Shown here in pieces: positions 35,725-43,544 of a DNA stretch of 64,000 nt. Made by a program: the position numbers and the translations under genes. The notes under the pieces were generated by a model. That model did no database searches and was not told where the DNA came from. It worked only from the letters and a program-made list of their open reading frames with translations. Every line of letters starts with the position of its first letter. The first letter of the stretch is position 1. Origin of the DNA: Bacillota bacterium (lineage in GTDB: Bacteria; Bacillota; Clostridia; Lachnospirales; Lachnospiraceae); assembly GCA_023398375.1 (NCBI GenBank), contig JAEWSH010000072.1, positions 186,001-250,000 on the forward strand, written 5' to 3'.

Positions 35725-37404
35725 GTGAGTGGAATATTATTAATTGTTTTATCAATTATTATTTTCGTAGTTGCTTACCTTACTTATGGTAGATGGTTGG
35801 CAAAAAAGTGGGGAATTGATCCTTCAATTACGACACCAGCGCATGAACTGGCAGATGGTGTGGATTATTGTTCTGCTAAGTCACCTGTCCTTATGGGACA
35901 TCATTTTTCATCAATTGCAGGTGCCGGCCCAATTAACGGTCCTATCCAGGCGGCATTTTTTGGGTGGATTCCTTGTTTTTTATGGATCGTGATCGGCGGT
36001 ATTTTTTTCGGTGCAGTTCAGGATTTTGGTTCTATTCTTGTATCAATTCGTCATCAGGGAAAATCCCTTGGTGAAGTTATTGAAGAAAACATTGGTCATA
36101 AATGCCGTGTCTTGTTCACCGTATTTGCATGGCTTGTATTGCTTCTTGTAATTGCAGCTTTTGCTGATATTGTTGCGAACAGTTTCACTGGCAGTGCAGC
36201 AAACGGTTCTGTTGCTACAGCATCTGTACTTTTTATATTCTTAGCAATTGGATTTGGATATTTTGTATATAGAAAAAATGCACCGATTGGAATGGCCACA
36301 GTAATAGGGGTAATTCTCCTAATTTTATGTGTCACAATAGGTCTTATGTTTCCAATTGAATTACCAAAAAGCTTTTGGATCGCGTTCGTATTTATTTATA
36401 TCATTATCGCATCTGTTACACCAGTTTGGATTTTGTTACAACCCAGGGATTATTTAAGTAGTTTCCTGCTCTATTTTATGATTATAGCAGCTATTGTTGG
36501 AATCGTTGGAGCTAATCCTACGATTCAGACTCCTGCATTCACTGGATTTACCATAAATGGTAATTTTATGTTCCCTACATTATTTATTACGATTGCCTGC
36601 GGTGCTATATCCGGATTCCATTCGTTGATCGCTTCCGGAACAACATCAAAACAGCTTGATAATGAAAAAGATGCTTTGGCAATTGGCTACGGTTCTATGT
36701 TAATTGAATGTGTATTAGCGGTTGTATCATTAATTGCAATAGGAACCTTATCGGCAGATGGAACACAAGCGTTTGTCCAGAATGCAATGGGTCTTGAGAC
36801 AATCTCTCCAACAGTTATTTTTGGTGCAGCTATTTCCGGATTTTTTTCTCAAATGGGATTTGGTAAAACTGCTGTTAATGCGACTAATACAGTGATATGT
36901 CTTGCAGTATCTTGTTTTTGTTTAACGAGTCTGGATACAGCTACAAGGCTTGGACGTTTTATGTTCCAGGAGTTATTTGCTACGAATAAGACGGGAGAAA
37001 AGAATATTTTAAGCAATATGTATATTGCAACACTAATAACAGCTTTTTGTGGCTTTGTCCTTTGTTTAGCCGGATATGCAAAAATCTGGCCATTATTCGG
37101 GGCATGTAATCAATTAGTTGCTGTGCCGGCATTTTTAGCAATTGCTACCTATTTAAAGAAGATTGGTAAAAACAATAAGATGTTATTTTTTCCAATGATA
37201 TTCATGTCAATTGCAACATTATCTTCGTTAGTATTAACATTCAAGACTAATACAGTGGCGCTGATGGCAGGTGGATTGAATGGAACAGCTGTGTTTACGA
37301 ATATTTTACAATGTTCCATTACCATACCAATTGTCATCTTGGCGGTTATACTTATTATTGATGGCAGTAAAGTACTTTTGGGAAAAAACAAAGCAGTTCT
37401 ATGA
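35725..37404 (+). CDS. cstA: CstA-family peptide/pyruvate transporter
   Basis: Inner-membrane carrier of the carbon-starvation family, which imports peptides or pyruvate depending on the member. Many transmembrane helices are visible across 559 residues, shorter than E. coli CstA (~700). Signature segments: GHHFSSIAGAGPINGPIQA (~60-78), FGAVQDFGSIL, RHQGKSLGEVI and SGFHSLIASGTTSKQLDNE. The start is GTG 35725 with SD AGGAGGGA. The substrate is not determined; the downstream serine dehydratase genes make pyruvate, which fits a link to pyruvate or peptide use. Confidence 0.9.
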   Translation: MSGILLIVLSIIIFVVAYLTYGRWLAKKWGIDPSITTPAHELADGVDYCSAKSPVLMGHHFSSIAGAGPINGPIQAAFFGWIPCFLWIVIGGIFFGAVQDFGSILVSIRHQGKSLGEVIEENIGHKCRVLFTVFAWLVLLLVIAAFADIVANSFTGSAANGSVATASVLFIFLAIGFGYFVYRKNAPIGMATVIGVILLILCVTIGLMFPIELPKSFWIAFVFIYIIIASVTPVWILLQPRDYLSSFLLYFMIIAAIVGIVGANPTIQTPAFTGFTINGNFMFPTLFITIACGAISGFHSLIASGTTSKQLDNEKDALAIGYGSMLIECVLAVVSLIAIGTLSADGTQAFVQNAMGLETISPTVIFGAAISGFFSQMGFGKTAVNATNTVICLAVSCFCLTSLDTATRLGRFMFQELFATNKTGEKNILSNMYIATLITAFCGFVLCLAGYAKIWPLFGACNQLVAVPAFLAIATYLKKIGKNNKMLFFPMIFMSIATLSSLVLTFKTNTVALMAGGLNGTAVFTNILQCSITIPIVILAVILIIDGSKVLLGKNKAVL

Positions 37405-37431
37405 TTTAATTTATGTGTAGAAATAAAAAGA

Positions 37432-37460
37432 TTGACTTTTAAATCAAAAAAGTATATTTT
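37432..37460 (+). promoter_or_regulatory. Candidate promoter upstream of sdaAB
   Basis: TTGACT (37432-37437), 17-base spacer, TATTTT (37455-37460). If used, the transcript meets a strong hairpin within ~10 bases, so either leader regulation exists or the match is chance. Confidence 0.4.
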
Positions 37461-37470
37461 ATATATAAAT

Positions 37471-37509
37471 GGAAACCCTGTAGAACAAGCAAGTTCTTGC
37501 AGGGTTTTC
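37471..37509 (+). terminator. Long hairpin after cstA
   Basis: GAAACCCTG...AGAAC and GTTCT...CAGGGTTTTC form a stem of about 14 bp with a small internal bulge. The trailing T-run is short. Most likely the cstA terminator. Confidence 0.65.
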
Positions 37510-37513
37510 ATTT

Positions 37514-37648
37514 ACGCGAGTAATGAGGAAATGCTGTGCTAGCAGAAGCATTTGACGAATACCGCGATAACGAGAGAAACTCGCAAAGCGTGTTTCTGCT
37601 CGTTTATCTTTTTTTTATGCGACCCGAGGTCGCAGATGGGAGCTGAGA
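37514..37648 (+). promoter_or_regulatory. sdaAB leader: two hairpins, terminator and hairpin/SD module (copy 4)
   Basis: In order: stem AAATGCT/AGCATTT (37529-37553); stem CGAG-GAAAC-CGC around an AAA loop (37571-37602) followed by TTTATCTTTTTTTT, a strong intrinsic terminator; then GCGACC-CGA-GGTCGC running into GCAGATGGGAG (37632-37642), whose GGGAG is the sdaAB SD. GCGAGT (37516-37521) is complementary to ACTCGC (37579-37584) in the terminator's 5' arm and could act as an antiterminator. Confidence 0.55.
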
Positions 37649-38314
37649 ATGAACATATTTGATATTTTAGGACCTGTAATGGTAGGGCCAAGCAGTTCAC
37701 ATACTGCAGGTGCGGTCAAGATCGGGCTGATTGCTGCTGAATTATTAGAGGATACGCCTATAGAAGCAGCTATTTACTTACATGGATCTTTTGCTTCAAC
37801 CGGAACCGGACATGGTACCGATAAAGCTTTGATTGCCGGACTACTGGGAATGCATCCTGATGATATCAGAATTCCAAAAAGTTTTGAGCTTGCTGAAAAA
37901 GAAGGATTACAATTTAAATTTGAAAATAGAACTTTAAAAGATGCACATCCTAACACCGCATTATTGGATCTAAAAGGAAAAAATGGGAGAGCAATAGAAG
38001 TGCAGGCATCCTCTATCGGCGGCGGTCGTATTATGATCAATAAACTAGATGGTATTGATGTCAATTTTTCATCTGAAAAACCCACTTTAATTGTTCATAA
38101 TATAGATCAACCAGGTCATGTTGCCGAGGTGACCTCTATGTTATCACATAAATCAGTCAATATTGCTACGATGCAATTATACCGTGATAAAAGAGGTGGC
38201 TATGCAGTTATGGTTCTGGAAACAGATCAAGCAATCCCTTCAGAAGCAATTCAGTGGTTAGAACATTTGGAAGGCATTCTTAAGGTAACCTACATTAATA
38301 CCGAAGAGCAGTAA
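37649..38314 (+). CDS. sdaAB: L-serine dehydratase, beta subunit
   Basis: Works with the alpha subunit to deaminate L-serine to pyruvate and ammonia. FDILGPVMVGPSSSHTAGA is the family N-terminus and GGGRIMI a core motif; the last ~75 residues (IVHNIDQPGHVAEVTSML) form an ACT domain for serine or allosteric binding. 221 residues. The ATG at 37649 uses the GGGAG of the repeated leader module. 13 bases separate it from sdaAA. Confidence 0.95.
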   Translation: MNIFDILGPVMVGPSSSHTAGAVKIGLIAAELLEDTPIEAAIYLHGSFASTGTGHGTDKALIAGLLGMHPDDIRIPKSFELAEKEGLQFKFENRTLKDAHPNTALLDLKGKNGRAIEVQASSIGGGRIMINKLDGIDVNFSSEKPTLIVHNIDQPGHVAEVTSMLSHKSVNIATMQLYRDKRGGYAVMVLETDQAIPSEAIQWLEHLEGILKVTYINTEEQ

Positions 38315-38327
38315 AAAGGAGATTGAC

Positions 38328-39191
38328 ATGGCATTTGAATCATTACAAGATATAGTAACAGTATGCAATGAAAAGCAAAAGGAATTCTGGTATGTTGTTT
38401 TAGAAAATGATTGTGAGGAACGTAAAGTATCTATAGAAAATTCAATGAAACAAATGCGGGAAACATGGGATGCTATTCTATTAGCTGCTTCCACATATGA
38501 AAAAGATTTAACATCATCCAGCGGACTTGTTGGAAAAGATGGGTATAAAATGGAAGTTTTTTCGAAAAGTAATGATTCCCTTTGTGGCAGTTATATGAAT
38601 CGTGTCATGGCAGGTGCGCTGCAAATGGGAGAGTCCAATGCTTGTATGAAACGAATCGTTGCCGCTCCTACTGCTGGTTCCTGTGGTGTACTTCCAGCGG
38701 TACTTGTTCCCTATTTTATGGATAAACGTGCGGATACGGATGCAATCATAAGAGCAATGTATGTTGGCGCAGGAATTGGACAAGTTATTGCATTTCGGGC
38801 ATCTATCAGTGGTGCAGCAGGTGGATGTCAGGCAGAAATAGGATCTGCAAGTGCTATGGCTGCAGGAAGTCTGACTTATCTGCAGGGTGGCGATCCCGAA
38901 CAGATTATTCATGCATGTGCAATGGCATTAAAAAGTCTGCTTGGACTTGTGTGCGATCCTGTGGCTGGTCTGGTAGAAGTGCCTTGTGTAAAAAGAAATG
39001 TAATTGGTGCAGTCAATGCCATGTCAGCCACCGATATGGCACTGGCCGGAATAAGAAGCCGTATTCCGCCAGACCAGGTCATTGATGCAATGAAGGAAAT
39101 CGGTGATAAAATGGATGTTTCTTTACGTGAAACCGGAAAAGGAGGTTTGGCAGCAACACCTGAGGCAATCTCTCTGAGAGTATCTTTATAA
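38328..39191 (+). CDS. sdaAA: L-serine dehydratase, alpha (iron-sulfur) subunit
   Basis: Carries the oxygen-sensitive 4Fe-4S cluster that binds the serine hydroxyl. Cluster cysteines are in PTAGSCGVLPA, LVCDPVAGLVE and VPCVKRN; the GAGIGQVI and SGAAGGCQAEIG stretches are typical. 287 residues, normal for the split clostridial/Bacillus type. SD AAAAGGAGA precedes ATG 38328. An oxygen-labile serine dehydratase fits an anaerobe fermenting amino acids. Confidence 0.95.
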   Translation: MAFESLQDIVTVCNEKQKEFWYVVLENDCEERKVSIENSMKQMRETWDAILLAASTYEKDLTSSSGLVGKDGYKMEVFSKSNDSLCGSYMNRVMAGALQMGESNACMKRIVAAPTAGSCGVLPAVLVPYFMDKRADTDAIIRAMYVGAGIGQVIAFRASISGAAGGCQAEIGSASAMAAGSLTYLQGGDPEQIIHACAMALKSLLGLVCDPVAGLVEVPCVKRNVIGAVNAMSATDMALAGIRSRIPPDQVIDAMKEIGDKMDVSLRETGKGGLAATPEAISLRVSL

Positions 39192-39224
39192 TTGTTAAAA
39201 TGTTGTAAAAATAATAGTTTTTCA

Positions 39225-39253
39225 TTGAACTGTTTGTAAATTTTATATATAAT
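39225..39253 (+). promoter_or_regulatory. Promoter of the cytidylate-kinase-like gene
   Basis: TTGAAC (39225-39230), 17-base spacer, perfect TATAAT (39248-39253), 85 bases before ATG 39338. Confidence 0.7.
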
Positions 39254-39337
39254 ATAATTATAAGAATAGAAATAAGATTCTTATATTAGTGTTAGTTGTT
39301 TCAATTTCTAACAAATAAATGCAAAGGGTGTGATTCT

Positions 39338-39964
39338 ATGAATACTGTTATTACAATAGGACGTCAATTCGGTTCTGGTGGAAGAGAGATAGGGGAAAAA
39401 GTAGCAGCACATTTCGGAATTAAATGTTACGATAAAGAACTCTTATCAAGAGCTGCAAAAGAAAGTGGTTTTTGTGAAGAAATGATTCAGAATCATGATG
39501 AAAGACCAACGAATTCATTTCTTTATAATCTGGTTATGGATACATATTCATTTGGATATAATTCATCCTCATTCGTGGATATGCCAATTAGCCACAAGGT
39601 GTTTTTGGCGCAATTTGATACCATCAAAAAAATTGCAAATGAAGGACCATGTATTATTGTCGGCCGCTGTGCAGATTATGCTCTGGCAGACTATGAGGAT
39701 TCCCTTCATCTTTTTATTTATGGCGATATGGAATCTAAAATCAAGAGAATTGCAGAGAAATATCAACTGACAGAAGAAAAAGCAAAGGATATGATATTAA
39801 AAAAAGATAAACAGCGTCAAAGTTACTATAATTATTATTCTTCTAAGAAGTGGGATCACGTTGACAGCTATGATTTATGTGTTAATAGTAGCATTCTAGG
39901 TATTGATGGTACAGTAAACCTGATTATTCAATATGTTGAAGACTTTGAAAAGAGAAATAAATGA
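39338..39964 (+). CDS. Cytidylate-kinase-like protein
   Basis: P-loop kinase of the family Pfam calls cytidylate kinase-like (distinct from Cmk itself). The N-terminus ITIGRQFGSGGREIGEKVA contains the loop GRQFGSGGRE, and IIVGRCADYAL and the LID-like KKDKQRQSYYNYYS segment follow. 208 residues. The true substrate is unknown. ATG 39338 has SD AAAGGGTG; the ATG at 39296 in frame lacks one. Own promoter and terminator, so it is a single-gene unit. Confidence 0.85.
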   Translation: MNTVITIGRQFGSGGREIGEKVAAHFGIKCYDKELLSRAAKESGFCEEMIQNHDERPTNSFLYNLVMDTYSFGYNSSSFVDMPISHKVFLAQFDTIKKIANEGPCIIVGRCADYALADYEDSLHLFIYGDMESKIKRIAEKYQLTEEKAKDMILKKDKQRQSYYNYYSSKKWDHVDSYDLCVNSSILGIDGTVNLIIQYVEDFEKRNK

Positions 39965-39984
39965 TTTTATATGAAAACTGAATC

Positions 39985-40045
39985 AGAAACATTCTAAAGT
40001 TGCTCTGGTATAAATCCTTATCTGCTTTTGAATGTTTCTTTTTTG
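39985..40045 (+). terminator. Intrinsic terminator
   Basis: AGAAACATTC (39985-39994) pairs with GAATGTTTCT (40030-40039), and AAAG/CTTT extend the stem past one bulge; TTTTTTG follows. Confidence 0.8.
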
Positions 40046-40114
40046 TAAAAAAATTTAATTTAGGAAATAAAGCACTTTCTGGAGCCATTGCTCATAAGAT
40101 AATGTAATAAGTTT

Positions 40115-41203
40115 ATGAGAGGAATGAACAATATATATAGTAGACAACAATATCCATATTACACAAATCCGTCACAGTATAATTCTTCAGACATCTATAA
40201 TACGGAACCTACTTATCCAAGCCAAGAATTTATCAGTACACCAATGCATAGTTCAAATATACCGCAAATTCAAATAAAAGATTATGGTCCGGCTCCTTTT
40301 GCTATTGATATTGATGAAGCTGCCAAGCAGAATAAAAATTTTCGTACTGCGTTATGGACAGGAAATTATTTGCAGCTTACCTTAATGAGTATTCCTGTGG
40401 ATGGGGAGATAGGTTTAGAAATTCACCCTGATCTTGATCAATTTATTAGAATCGAAGAGGGTCAGGGACATGTTAAAATGGGAGATAATAAGGATCACTT
40501 AGATTTTCAGGAAAATATCTTTAGTGATTATGCCTTCATCATACCTGCAGGTAAATGGCATAATCTAATCAACACAGGGGATAAACCTATTAAATTATAC
40601 TCCATTTATGCTCCACCACAACATCCACATGGTACGGTTCATGTCACAAAAGAAGATTCCGATGCCGAAGAACAAAATATACAGTTGTATCAAGAACAAT
40701 TGAAAGAACAAAATAAAGAACAAATTGAAGAACAAATTGAAGAACAAAATCTAAAAGCCCAAAACCCTTCAGTAGATACCAGTTATGGAGCAGAAGCAGC
40801 AAAAGTGGACATGGAGTTAACTTTAGAAGATATACTGACTTATGCAATACAGGATGAATTTTTAGCTAGAGCAGATTATCTTCTTGCAATGGAAAAATTT
40901 GGAGAGCAACGTCCGTTTAATAATATAGCGATTGCTGAAGAGAACCACATTAACTATCTGAGGTCATTATTTGCAAGATACAATATTTCTTGTCCAATGG
41001 ATCTTTCAAAGGATTATGTCAAAAATCCTGAGAATATAATCGAAAGCCTTGAAATAGGAATAAAAAAAGAAATTGAAAATATTGAAATGTATGAAAGATT
41101 CCTCAAAGAAAATATTCCGAGAGATGTCAAAACAATATTCACGTTCTTAAGAAATGCGTCTCAAAATCATTTATTAGCTTTTCAAAGAGTAAGACGGAAC
41201 TAA
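40115..41203 (+). CDS. Cupin plus ferritin-like fusion protein
   Basis: 362 residues in three parts. Residues ~1-55 are Tyr/Pro/Ser/Gln-rich and disordered. Residues ~56-185 form a cupin (LTLMSIPVDGEIGLEIHPDLDQFIRIEEGQG, then AFIIPAGKWHNLINTG) with His and Glu metal ligands. A Gln/Glu linker (~190-220) built on a 12-base tandem repeat (40718-40741) leads to a helical ferritin-like domain (~235-362), in which EDILTYAIQDEFLARADY and EENHINYLR hold possible di-iron ligands. The linked domains suggest a metal or peroxide role, but substrate is unknown. Start uncertain: ATG 40115 or ATG 40124; neither has a good SD. Confidence 0.75.
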   Translation: MRGMNNIYSRQQYPYYTNPSQYNSSDIYNTEPTYPSQEFISTPMHSSNIPQIQIKDYGPAPFAIDIDEAAKQNKNFRTALWTGNYLQLTLMSIPVDGEIGLEIHPDLDQFIRIEEGQGHVKMGDNKDHLDFQENIFSDYAFIIPAGKWHNLINTGDKPIKLYSIYAPPQHPHGTVHVTKEDSDAEEQNIQLYQEQLKEQNKEQIEEQIEEQNLKAQNPSVDTSYGAEAAKVDMELTLEDILTYAIQDEFLARADYLLAMEKFGEQRPFNNIAIAEENHINYLRSLFARYNISCPMDLSKDYVKNPENIIESLEIGIKKEIENIEMYERFLKENIPRDVKTIFTFLRNASQNHLLAFQRVRRN

Positions 41204-41253
41204 AGAATTCTGAAAAGAGCATTTTACTGGAAATTATGATTATTTCCAAGTAA

Positions 41254-41309
41254 GAACAGGTATAGTGAAAGAGGCACGCAAAGTGTGTTTCAATTCACTA
41301 TACTTGTTC
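41254..41309. terminator. Large hairpin between convergent genes
   Basis: GAACAGGTATAGTGAA (41254-41269) pairs with TTCACTATACTTGTTC (41294-41309), with an inner stem GAGGCACGC-AAA-GTGTGTTTC (41271-41291). The inner hairpin matches that of the sdaAB leader. Probably a bidirectional terminator. Confidence 0.7.
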
Positions 41310-41322
41310 AGAAAATATGAAA

Positions 41323-41568
41323 TCACATACCTGGCAGCTTTGAAGAGGTTGGCATTCCGGACTTCTTAGGCTGCATCATTGTTCCAGGCATCTGTGGCAT
41401 CATTCCTTGCATTTGGTCGGAATGATGTAAATACATCTGATATTCTCCTTTAGCCATTTCTGTAAAAGTATTGCTAATTTCTTGAAAATGCTGCGCTAAT
41501 TGCATATCATACCTATAATTCTTTTCATGCATACGAGCCATCATGGTCTGATCCATGCTCATTGCCAT
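41323..41568 (-). CDS. Met-rich small protein, function unknown
   Basis: 81 residues, 17 of them Met, with a helical middle (YDMQLAQHFQEISNTFTEMA) and a Met/Pro/Gly-rich tail (MMPQMPGTMMQPKKSGMP). No signal peptide or membrane helix. No family recognised. Met-rich tails occur in copper-binding and spore-coat-like proteins, but nothing here decides. It is convergent with the cupin/ferritin gene and codirectional with the C39-like peptidase upstream. SD GGAAGTGA is moderate. Confidence 0.55.
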   Translation of the reverse strand: MAMSMDQTMMARMHEKNYRYDMQLAQHFQEISNTFTEMAKGEYQMYLHHSDQMQGMMPQMPGTMMQPKKSGMPTSSKLPGM

Positions 41569-41685
41569 ACAATAATCACTTCCAATCTACTAAATAATTA
41601 ATTATGTTATATAATATGTCAGCTATGGAAATATTGTGAGTACTTAAAATACCTAAAGTAACAAATGTTGACAATTTTACTGTAG

Positions 41686-42273
41686 CTAATCCATACTTTT
41701 CATGGTACAGGGATTGTAAACAAATGGAAGATGGTCATGTTTTATGATCAATCCTGAACAATAATGATGCATACCAGACTGATCTAATGTATGCCAACGT
41801 TTCATCAACTCGATGTTGGAAATAAACGTGTAGTTGCCAAGTGTCCAGGGATCCATAAAGAAGATCCGGTTGTTATCATACCCGCAAGCGATAACATAGT
41901 GAGAATTTTTCCAGTCATAGGTATAATCAATTTCGTCTTCCTTCCATGCCTGTATGATTAAAATGGGAGTAATGCCACTATTAATAAGTTCTATCACCAT
42001 GCTGATGTCCATGTCAATATGAAAGGAAACTTGAAATCCAAGCATCTCCATGAAATTAATAATGCTTCTAAAGTCAGTACCATAGATAGGTTTTTGTTTG
42101 AGCATTTCTGATAAAGTATCCTGATGGTATATGATTCCGTAACCTGCAAGTATTGACTGAACGCATGCTACGCCGCAGGTATAGGGAGTTTCCTGTAGAC
42201 ATAGTGGCACTTTGATGAATTGAATACAGTCTGCATTTTCAGAAAGAACGGTATTTTCTTGTTTTATGATCAT
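41686..42273 (-). CDS. C39-like cysteine peptidase-fold protein
   Basis: 195 residues, papain-like fold of the C39 type. The catalytic Cys is Cys33 in QETPYTCGVACVQSIL, the His is His125 in NSHYVIACGYD and the Asp is Asp141 in FFMDPW. It has no signal peptide and no ABC transporter is fused or nearby, so it is not a standard bacteriocin exporter. It may process or recognise a small protein, but no Gly-Gly leader peptide gene was found nearby. SD AAGGAG precedes ATG 42273. Confidence 0.8.
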   Translation of the reverse strand: MIIKQENTVLSENADCIQFIKVPLCLQETPYTCGVACVQSILAGYGIIYHQDTLSEMLKQKPIYGTDFRSIINFMEMLGFQVSFHIDMDISMVIELINSGITPILIIQAWKEDEIDYTYDWKNSHYVIACGYDNNRIFFMDPWTLGNYTFISNIELMKRWHTLDQSGMHHYCSGLIIKHDHLPFVYNPCTMKSMD

Positions 42274-42615
42274 AATGTAGTCAACTCCTTATAACGTCAG
42301 AGATAACTTTTATCATATATTATATGTTAACGTGTCGAAAAAGTGAAATTTAAATTATTAATTCGTATACAATGTAATAATTAATATATATATTTGTTTT
42401 AACTATTTAATAAATATGCTAAAAATACTAAATATAAATATTGAAAATATATGTTTAACATATTATTATGTTTTTATACGATTTAATATCACACATTAAT
42501 AAATAATTTACCTATAATTGTGAAAATAATTGGTTTTAAGAAACAAAAAAATCTTCCATGGATTTTATGAGTCATCGTATGATGAGTTACTTAAGATAAA
42601 TAAGGTGGTGGAACT
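42274..42615. other. Divergent A+T-rich intergenic region
   Basis: 342 bases between the C39-like gene and cheD. Very A+T-rich, with a short TCATC-GTAT-GATGA hairpin at about 42571-42584 before cheD. It must hold promoters for both genes, but I could not single out a convincing -35/-10 pair, and no ORF or RNA is supported. Confidence 0.4.
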
Positions 42616-43092
42616 ATGTTGATAGTTGGTATCGGTGAGTATGCTATATCAAATAATATCAATGAACACATTATTACATATGCTTTAGGATCTTGTGTTG
42701 CATTCATGTTGCATTGTCCTATTACAAAAAATACAGCATTGGCACATATTGTATTACCTACATCAGAACTATACGGACAGACTGGCTATATAAAGAATAA
42801 GCCAGGATATTTTGCTGATTACATTGTTCCAAGATTGATTGAAGATTTTCTGGAAAGAAAAAACTGCCAAAAAAATAAGCTTGAAGTATTTTTAGCTGGC
42901 GGTGCGATTTCTAATAATCCAGATGATATCTTTAAAGTAGGAACGAAAAATGTTGAAATGATCAAATATTTATTAAGAGAGTATAAGATAATCCCCCAAA
43001 AGGCAGAAGTGGGAGGATTGATGAGCCGCACAGTTAAAATAAGCGTAGCAAGTGGCCAGGTTTCAATAAAAAGTCACAAAATAATAATATAA
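42616..43092 (+). CDS. cheD: Chemoreceptor glutamine deamidase CheD
   Basis: Deamidates Gln residues on chemoreceptors and interacts with CheC in Gram-positive chemotaxis. The catalytic triad matches known CheD: Thr21, Cys27 in YALGSCVA and His44 in LAHIVLP. The GGAISNNPDDIFKVGTKN and GGLMSRTV motifs are intact. 158 residues. SD AAGGTGG. It stands alone with no other che or fla gene near; a soluble chemoreceptor is encoded at 52408 in this window. Confidence 0.92.
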   Translation: MLIVGIGEYAISNNINEHIITYALGSCVAFMLHCPITKNTALAHIVLPTSELYGQTGYIKNKPGYFADYIVPRLIEDFLERKNCQKNKLEVFLAGGAISNNPDDIFKVGTKNVEMIKYLLREYKIIPQKAEVGGLMSRTVKISVASGQVSIKSHKIII

Positions 43093-43120
43093 AAATAAAC
43101 AAATATAATTATATAAGCGC

Positions 43121-43192
43121 TGTCAGAAGCAGTCGTGAAGATAATAGGGAAGAGGTGAGTCCTATTACCCGCCGAAGGGAATTAACCTGACA
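43121..43192 (+). ncRNA. Candidate structured leader RNA, three-stem
   Basis: TGTCAG (43121-43126) pairs with CTGACA (43187-43192) to enclose two stems: TAATAGG/CCTATTA (43142-43167) with a 12-base loop, and CCC-GCCGAA-GGG (43168-43179). The CGCCGAAGGG string resembles the conserved strand of glycine (and in part lysine) riboswitches, but the rest does not fit either. It ends one base before the ATG of the broken VOC gene. Confidence 0.35.
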
Positions 43193-43380
43193 ATGGAAAT
43201 TGGCATTTGGCTTCCAAAATTTTCTGATGTTGACAGAGAATACGAGCGATTAATGACACTTGGATTAAAGTCATTTTTACAGGTGAGCCTGTAACCTATC
43301 CATTTGGTATACGAAATTTTTATGTTGCGGACCCTGAAGGTAATTTGCTTGAGATTGGAAGTAGAGGGAATGAGGAATAA
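43193..43380 (+). pseudogene. Broken VOC/glyoxalase-family gene
   Basis: From ATG 43193 the frame reads MEIGIWLPKFSDVDREYERL and continues to a stop at ~43294. The +2 frame then gives EPVTYPFGIRNFYVADPEGN, LLEIGSRGNEE and stop at 43380. Together they are the second half of a VOC (glyoxalase/bleomycin-resistance-like) protein joined by a frameshift and probably a small deletion; the metal-ligand Glu of LLEIG is present. The first half of the fold is missing. Confidence 0.7.
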
Positions 43381-43544
43381 ATTTAAGGTTAATATACTGC
43401 ATGGTTAATAAACATAACTATAGGTCTATTAGCTTACACACAACTATTCGCAAAAGACAAGTTTAACGAATAGTGCAGACGAAATGGATATAAAATTATA
43501 AAGTCTCCAAACTAATTTAAAACTAACATCTTTTACGCGATAAA

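Noticed and set aside
38825..39085. Overlapping Cys/Ser-rich ORF inside sdaAA
   Set aside because: A frame shadow of a well-conserved enzyme gene, with no SD and unnatural composition.
40081..40115. SigK-like promoter (CATA-AGA-TA with an AC 17 bases upstream) before the cupin-ferritin gene
   Set aside because: The motif is very loose, and it would place the transcription start only a few bases before the ATG with no room for a ribosome-binding site.
43121..43192. A true glycine or lysine riboswitch
   Set aside because: Only the CGCCGAAG-type strand matches. The second glycine-aptamer strand and the long lysine-aptamer arms are missing, so it is reported only as an unassigned structured RNA.
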